Below are positions 59,155 through 64,000 of a DNA stretch of 64,000 nucleotides, piece by piece. Every line of letters starts with the position of its first letter. The stretch's first letter is position 1. The stretch spans positions 682,001 to 746,000 of the forward strand of contig NC_068570.1 of NCBI RefSeq assembly GCF_025698545.1, in the 5' to 3' direction. The notes beneath the pieces are model-generated. The model was given only the letters and a program-made list of their open reading frames with translations, was not told the origin of the DNA and ran no database searches. This stretch comes from Gossypium raimondii (lineage: Eukaryota > Streptophyta > Magnoliopsida > Malvales > Malvaceae). The position numbers were made by a program, and so were the translations under genes.

Positions 59155-59538
59155 GGGACAAATCTCATAATTATACATGAACTTTGATAATATACAATTT
59201 GATACTTGATCTTTGATTTGGTACAATTATACACATAAACTTTAATTGTGGTTCAAATGTATACATGAAACCTTAATTTTGATTCAATCATACATATTTA
59301 AAGAAATAAATACTTCAATTTACCTTTATATTGGATAAATATAAATATTTGTGTATGCAATATATAAACATAGTATGCAATATATAAACATAAAATGTTG
59401 CTACATCAATAATTGTGTTAACAATTTGTGAGCATTGGATCAAATCAAAATTTCATGTATAAAATTGCACAAAATCAAAGTTCATGTATGAATTTGCACA
59501 TTAAACCAAAGTCCATGTATAATTTTGAGATTTATCCC
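59155..59538. mobile_element. Tourist-like MITE, 384 bp, upstream of RADIALIS-like gene
   Basis: Left end GGGACAAATCTCATAATTAT and right end ATAATTTTGAGATTTATCCC are inverted repeats. The similarity extends about 80 bases inward (ACATGAACTTTG and its complement CAAAGTTCATGT). TAA flanks both ends (59152-59154 and 59539-59541), typical for PIF/Harbinger elements. It lies only about 110 bases upstream of the TATA box. Confidence 0.75.
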
Positions 59539-59647
59539 TAATGTTAAAATCATATCCAAGTTGATAACATTGTTAGTTGCAACCATTGAAGTGGCGATGT
59601 GAATCTCTTTTATTGGTTTTTTTTTTATCTAGGATGGCAAAATAACA

Positions 59648-59820
59648 GTAAAAGTATCATTGAGGCCTTTGTACTAAGAGTTATATTGTATGTTTCCTCA
59701 TCTACTAAAAAATGGTCAAATAAGTCCCTATATGTCAAATCAAAGAGCAAATCGATCATTCCTATTAAAAATTTCATATATTTGTAGTGTTAAAAAAAAA
59801 CCTATTAAAAATTTCATCCT
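59648..59820. mobile_element. Partial Mutator-like MITE
   Basis: The left half only: CAGTAAAAGTATCATTGAGGC, then CTACTAAAAAATGGTCAAATAAGTCCC and AAATCAAAGAGCAAAT. The right half is missing; a small internal duplication (CCTATTAAAAATTTCAT twice, near 59761 and 59800) marks the break. Confidence 0.65.
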
Positions 59821-62325
59821 TTGTCCTGGGATGGCAAATTACCCCATCTCTTCTAATAGTCGTTAGATTCAAATATTTCATTGTATTTTATATTTATACA
59901 AATTTTAATAATTAATTATTTAAAAATATAAATTAAGGATGACAATAAAGCAAGCGATAATAAAATTTTCCTCATTTACTTTTATCTTGTGTTTATATGG
60001 AAGTTGAAAACACTTACGTTCTTGGATGCACTTTCATAACATATAGCTCCACACACTGATAACAGTAAATGTTAATTTTATTAAAATTTAGTCTTATGTG
60101 ATTTTTTTAATAGTATAAAGATTAAATTAATCCATTTAATGGTAAAATGACTAATTTAATCCAATATTTATAATAGACAGACATACTTAAAAGTAATTTG
60201 AATATCAATCAATGGGATCAAAAATGTTAACTTCTGTTCACCTCAAGTAAAGAAATAAGCAAGGGAACAGAATGTGTGGTTAACCATAGCGTTACCAACT
60301 TTTGGGGGAATATCCAGAAAGAGGATTCATTTCAAGCACCTATCATGTTGGTCATTAGATTCTTTATCATCTACTCCACTTTAAGAATATATATTAGATC
60401 GCACACCCATATTTATAAAATCAACAAGTACCGAGTATAATGGTAAAGGCGTATTATACTCTCAAGGGAGAACATTTAAATATTGAAGATGACGTTATTG
60501 GAAGGGACAGTCTTAAAATAGACCGTAAAATAAACATGAAAAGCGCTAAAAAAATATATGTTTATAAAAGAAATTATATAAGAGCAGATGAAATTTTAAC
60601 TTAAAATGACAAACTTGAAATTTTGGATTTATTTTGGGTTTAGATTGACTTTTATAGATATAAGAATATATTAAAAAATAAAAGTAGCCCTATAAATGCT
60701 AACTCGTAACATCAATTCAGCTAGACATTTTAAGTTAGAGTGTGCTTGATAAACCATTGAAAATTTGCAACATTTACTATTTTAAATGTGTTTGATAGTC
60801 ATTTTAATTTTTACCCAATACAAACTTTTCAACAAAAATATGTTGAGTAAATAAGTAGATGCGTAGAAACTTATCAGTTATTGTAAACAATATTTATTTT
60901 ATTTTATTTTATTAAAAATTAAAATAAATTATCCCTTTTTTAAAACATCTATCTAAAATAATATAAAATATTATATTAATAAGATTAAAATTAAAATAAA
61001 TAATAATTTAAAATCTGTATTTATTTTTATCAAACAACACAATTAGATTCAGTACTAATTAATACAATTTCAACACTTATAAAATTTAACAATAAAAATT
61101 AATATATAATTTTTCAACACTTAAATTTTCAATCACGACAAAAATATATATTCATATTACATTTTCACTATATATATGTTATTTTCTATTTGCAAGCTTA
61201 TGATGTTTGCATGCATTCACTCATTTCTTGCATGGTAATTTTTTAAGCATTGTGGGTAAAGTTGATTAGTAGAAATTGATTAATTTGATGGATTCGATTA
61301 TGAAAATTCATAAATTATAATTTACTGACTGAATTTATTTTAATCTCTTATAAAATTAAATTATTTTAGTATAATTAACTGTTTAATTTAATTTCAAACT
61401 TGTTCTTACTCACCCCAATCACACAACATTCTATCTTTTCTTCTTCTTCTTTTTATCCTTATCGTACCCATGTCATTATCACAATAAAGTGGTCACTATT
61501 GATACCATTTTCCTCCCATCACTAGCTTTGAGGGAATTTTTAATGATAATTCATAAAGTTGCAACACCCAAATTTTAAATTAGGACCAGATGGAGAGAGC
61601 CTTTTCTATGTAATCGAAGTTGGCTTATCTTCTTCCATGCAATGGTGATCATTGTTTGTTGACAAATCCCTATATCTTTTGGAATCCTTATCGTATCCAT
61701 TTCATCTTCACAATAAAGTGGAGACGGACGGCCATAGAGCGAAAGCCTAAAAAGAAACGAGCGAATGATTTTCTATAACTATTGAAAAAATTATTAATTT
61801 TACGATAAATTTTAAATTAATTTAATTAAGCCCATGGTCCACCTCATAAAATTAATTTTTTTTTTCAATAGTTACAAAAAAAATAACTATTTTATTCATT
61901 TTCTAACCTTATGCTCATGTTAACATCTAAAATTGCAAGATGTGGTCAATTGTCCCGGCTAAAAAAATATTCCAATGTTAGGATGCTATCTGCATAACCT
62001 TTTTTTTTCCTCAAAGGATAATTCTCCATTGTGGGGGACCTAAAATGATGCATCCAACAAGCAAACAATAAGCTTTTGGGGAAATATTTGAGGAAATTTA
62101 AGCAAACTGTATAAGGAAATTCAAAGGTTGTTGATCGAGTTTGACACTTAAATTCAAATCATTTCGGATTCAGGTTATTTTTTGTTTTGGTCATTTATGG
62201 TCCGAATTGCAGCCTTTCTATGACTAAATAGAATTGAATTTTGAGATTTGAATTAGAATTCATAGTCTCTGAGAACCAGGTAACTCAAAGAATTGTTGAT
62301 GAAAACCTGTTAGATAGAGGGAAAA

Positions 62326-62971
62326 GGGTTAATATACCATTTGATACCTGAGTTTAGTTTTAATGTTCAATATGTGTTGTAATAAAAAAAACGGTACTTA
62401 ATTGGGACAAAAATAAGCTCAAGTGTTAATTGAACATTTAAGTCAAACTCAACTACTTAACTCGAACAAAAGAAAACTCAAGTACCAAATTGAAAAAAGA
62501 TTTAATAACTATTTGAGACTTGAACTTGACAAGTGTTACCACATTGGGGCCTAAACGTTTTCTTTGTTCAAGTTAGTCCCTGAATTTAGTAATTGTTTCT
62601 ACATTTGGGCTTGAACTTTTTTGTCCAAGTTAGCCCTTGATATTTCCTTGAAAAAAAGTTGGACAAAAAATAGTTTATTCACCCAATATGAAAACAATTG
62701 TCTAGTTCAAGGACTAACATGGACTACAAATAATTCAAGCCCTAATGTGGGAACAATTACGTAGTTTAGACTTTAATGTGGGAACAATTGTCAAGTTTAG
62801 GGATTAACTTGGACAAAAAAAAGTTTAGGCCCTAATGTGAGAATCATTACCAAGTTCAGGCCTTAAAAAATAGATTAACACTTGGAAAAACTCAAGTCCC
62901 TAATTAAAAAATAAATAAATACCAAATTGAACATTGAAACTAAATTCAAGTACTAAATAGTATATTGACCC
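62326..62971. mobile_element. Large fold-back element, 646 bp
   Basis: Ends are GGGTTAATATACCATTTGAT and ACTAAATAGTATATTGACCC, drifted inverted repeats. The arms remain complementary deep into the element: TTAGTTTTAATGTTCAAT against ATTGAACATTGAAACTAA, and GGGGCCTAAACGTTTTC against AAAAAAGTTTAGGCCC. Runs of A flank both ends. No frame is present. Confidence 0.7.
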
Positions 62972-63388
62972 AAAAAAAACACCTCAAAAGACCACCCAAT
63001 AAAGATTGAAGTGAATAGGTCAAAAAAAAAGAAAGAAAAAAAATGTAGAAAAGGAATCCATTTTTGGTGAATCCCACTTTTGCCAAGCAAATGAAGTTCT
63101 TAAGATCACATCAATTAGCAAATTCTTCCAGGCTGTATAAAAAGGTGGAGAATCTTCACATCAATGGAGACTATCTTGCCTTTAGCACTGCTTTTCTATT
63201 AATTTTGTGTTTTAAAAGTAGTAGTAAGATACATTATACTTTTAAAAAAAATTAAATTCAGACCTTGAAGATGATGTTATTGGAAGAAGCAGCCATGAAT
63301 ACCCAAAAATATTAGTCTCTATTAGGAGTGTAAATAAGACACTGATACTCGCAAACTTATAACACCCCTAACCCACATCCGTCACCGA
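62955..63388 (+). repeat. Tandem duplication unit 1
   Basis: 434 bases repeated at 63389-63836 with over 90 percent similarity by eye. Both contain GGTCAAAAA-AAAGAAAG, AATCCCACTTT, GGCTGTATAAAAA, ATCTTCACATCAATGGAGAC and ATGATGTT-TTGG. In both copies ATGGAGACTATCTTG opens a short hydrophobic frame that stops after 12-14 codons. Confidence 0.85.
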
Positions 63389-63836
63389 AATAGGTAGTAT
63401 ATTAACCCAAAAAACACCTCAAAAGACCTACCAATAAAGATTGAAGTGAATAGGTCAAAAAAGAAAGAAAGAAAAAAAAATGTAGAAAAGGAATCCATTT
63501 TGGTGAATCCCACTTTGGCCAAGCAAATGAAGATTCTTAAAATCACATCAATTGGCAAATTTTTCCAGGCTGTATAAAAATGTGGAGAATCTTCACATCA
63601 ATGGAGACTATCTTGCTTTTATCATTAGCTCTGCTTTTCTATTAATCTCGTGTTTTAAAAGTAGTGGTAAGATGCATTATACTTTAAAAAAAAAAGTTAA
63701 ATCCAGATTTTGAAGATGATGTTGTTGGGAGTGGCAGCCATGAATACTCGAAAATATTAGTCTCTATAGGGGTGTAAATAAAACATTGATGCTCGCAAAC
63801 TTGTAATACCCTTAACCCACATCTGTCACCAAAATA
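63389..63836 (+). repeat. Tandem duplication unit 2
   Basis: Second copy of 62955-63388. The unit starts inside the right end of the fold-back element (TAGTATATT-ACCC) and ends inside an LTR-like sequence (CCTTAACCCACATCTGTCACC), so the duplication arose after both were in place. Confidence 0.85.
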
Positions 63837-64000
63837 GGGCTTCAGAGCATTATCGATCGAACAGACATAATTTCAAACATTTTATATTATATAATATTCA
63901 AGTCAAAACCAATCAAACTCATACATTCTCGGTGCCTAACCAATGTACCCTCTTTGGTACCACAATTATATCATCAAATCATATCATCAACGTATCATTC
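63802..64000 (+). mobile_element. Edge of an LTR-like element, cut by window end
   Basis: Starts TGTAATACCCTTAACCCACATCTGTC and continues AAAATAGGGCTTC-GAGCATTATCG. Text of this form (TGTAACACCCCTAACCC..., CGCCGGAATAGGGTTACGAGGC) is, from memory, common at the border of cotton Gypsy-type LTRs. Its first 40 bases also occur in the first tandem unit near 63358-63395. The other end is outside the window. Confidence 0.5.

Larger units (their letters stand above)
58942..62325. other. RADIALIS-like promoter and intergenic region
   Basis: The promoter with TATA lies at 58942-59060. Then come the MITE at 59155-59538, a partial Mutator-like MITE at 59648-59820, and a long AT-rich stretch without a gene. 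A 38-base phrase ATCCTTATCGTACCCAT... with CACAATAAAGTGG occurs at about 61455 and again at 61686 with few changes. No further feature was recognised. Confidence 0.5.

Noticed and set aside
1..64000. tRNA, rRNA, CRISPR array, bacterial operon, integrated virus or organelle insertion
   Set aside because: No cloverleaf with GGTTCGA-type loop in proper context, no spaced direct repeats of CRISPR type and no viral or organellar gene text were found.

Overview
This is nuclear DNA from a dicot plant, most probably cotton (Gossypium) or a close Malvaceae relative. Evidence is the eight intron-containing plant genes, AT-rich intergenic DNA packed with small non-autonomous transposons, and a repeat repertoire I associate with cotton (an inference from memory, not a search). 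No organellar, bacterial or viral locus was seen, and no rRNA, tRNA or CRISPR array.

Layout. 1-9.2 kb holds no gene: it consists of two large near-identical direct repeats (1-1824 with 2997-4796; 4479-6829 with 6830-9201). The copies differ mainly by small indels, which raises the question of an assembly artefact. 10.8 kb has a clean Tourist-like MITE. 11.7-14.0 kb is the 20S proteasome alpha-1 subunit gene (PAF). 15.9-17.6 kb is RER1, the Golgi-to-ER retrieval receptor. 19.1-19.5 kb is a small unknown membrane protein gene. 19.5-27.8 kb is intergenic repeats. 27.8-29.7 kb is a tubby-like F-box gene (TULP6 type) with a 348-bp element in intron 2. A proline/serine/glutamine-rich unknown gene converges on it (30.15-31.83 kb, minus). 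33.3-35.2 kb is a mitochondrial-type CBS-pair protein gene whose first intron appears to be GC-AG. 35.5-38.3 kb (minus) is a two-exon pentatricopeptide gene of the NFD5 type. 41.4-42.9 kb is a small secreted-protein gene of unknown function. 43.1 kb is a perfect (ATAC)33 microsatellite. 48.7-54.05 kb is an 18-exon ERD6-like 6 vacuolar sugar transporter gene. 55.3-55.75 kb is a decayed LINE RNase H fragment. 58.7-58.9 kb (minus) is a RADIALIS-like SANT/MYB gene. 62.3-64.0 kb has a fold-back element, a tandem duplication and the edge of an LTR-like element.

The genes do not form a pathway; they are ordinary housekeeping and regulatory loci. Their order does look conserved. PAF, TULP6 and CBS neighbours resemble Arabidopsis At1g47250-At1g47271. 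NFD5, ERD6-like and RADIALIS-like neighbours resemble At1g19450-At1g19520 and At1g75220-At1g75250. Locus numbers are from memory.

The most informative non-gene signal is a family of about 330-370-bp palindromic elements with ends GGTAAAAGTACCATGG and 9-10-bp target duplications (Mutator-like MITEs). There are nine copies or relics in the window, three of them in introns of the sugar transporter gene.
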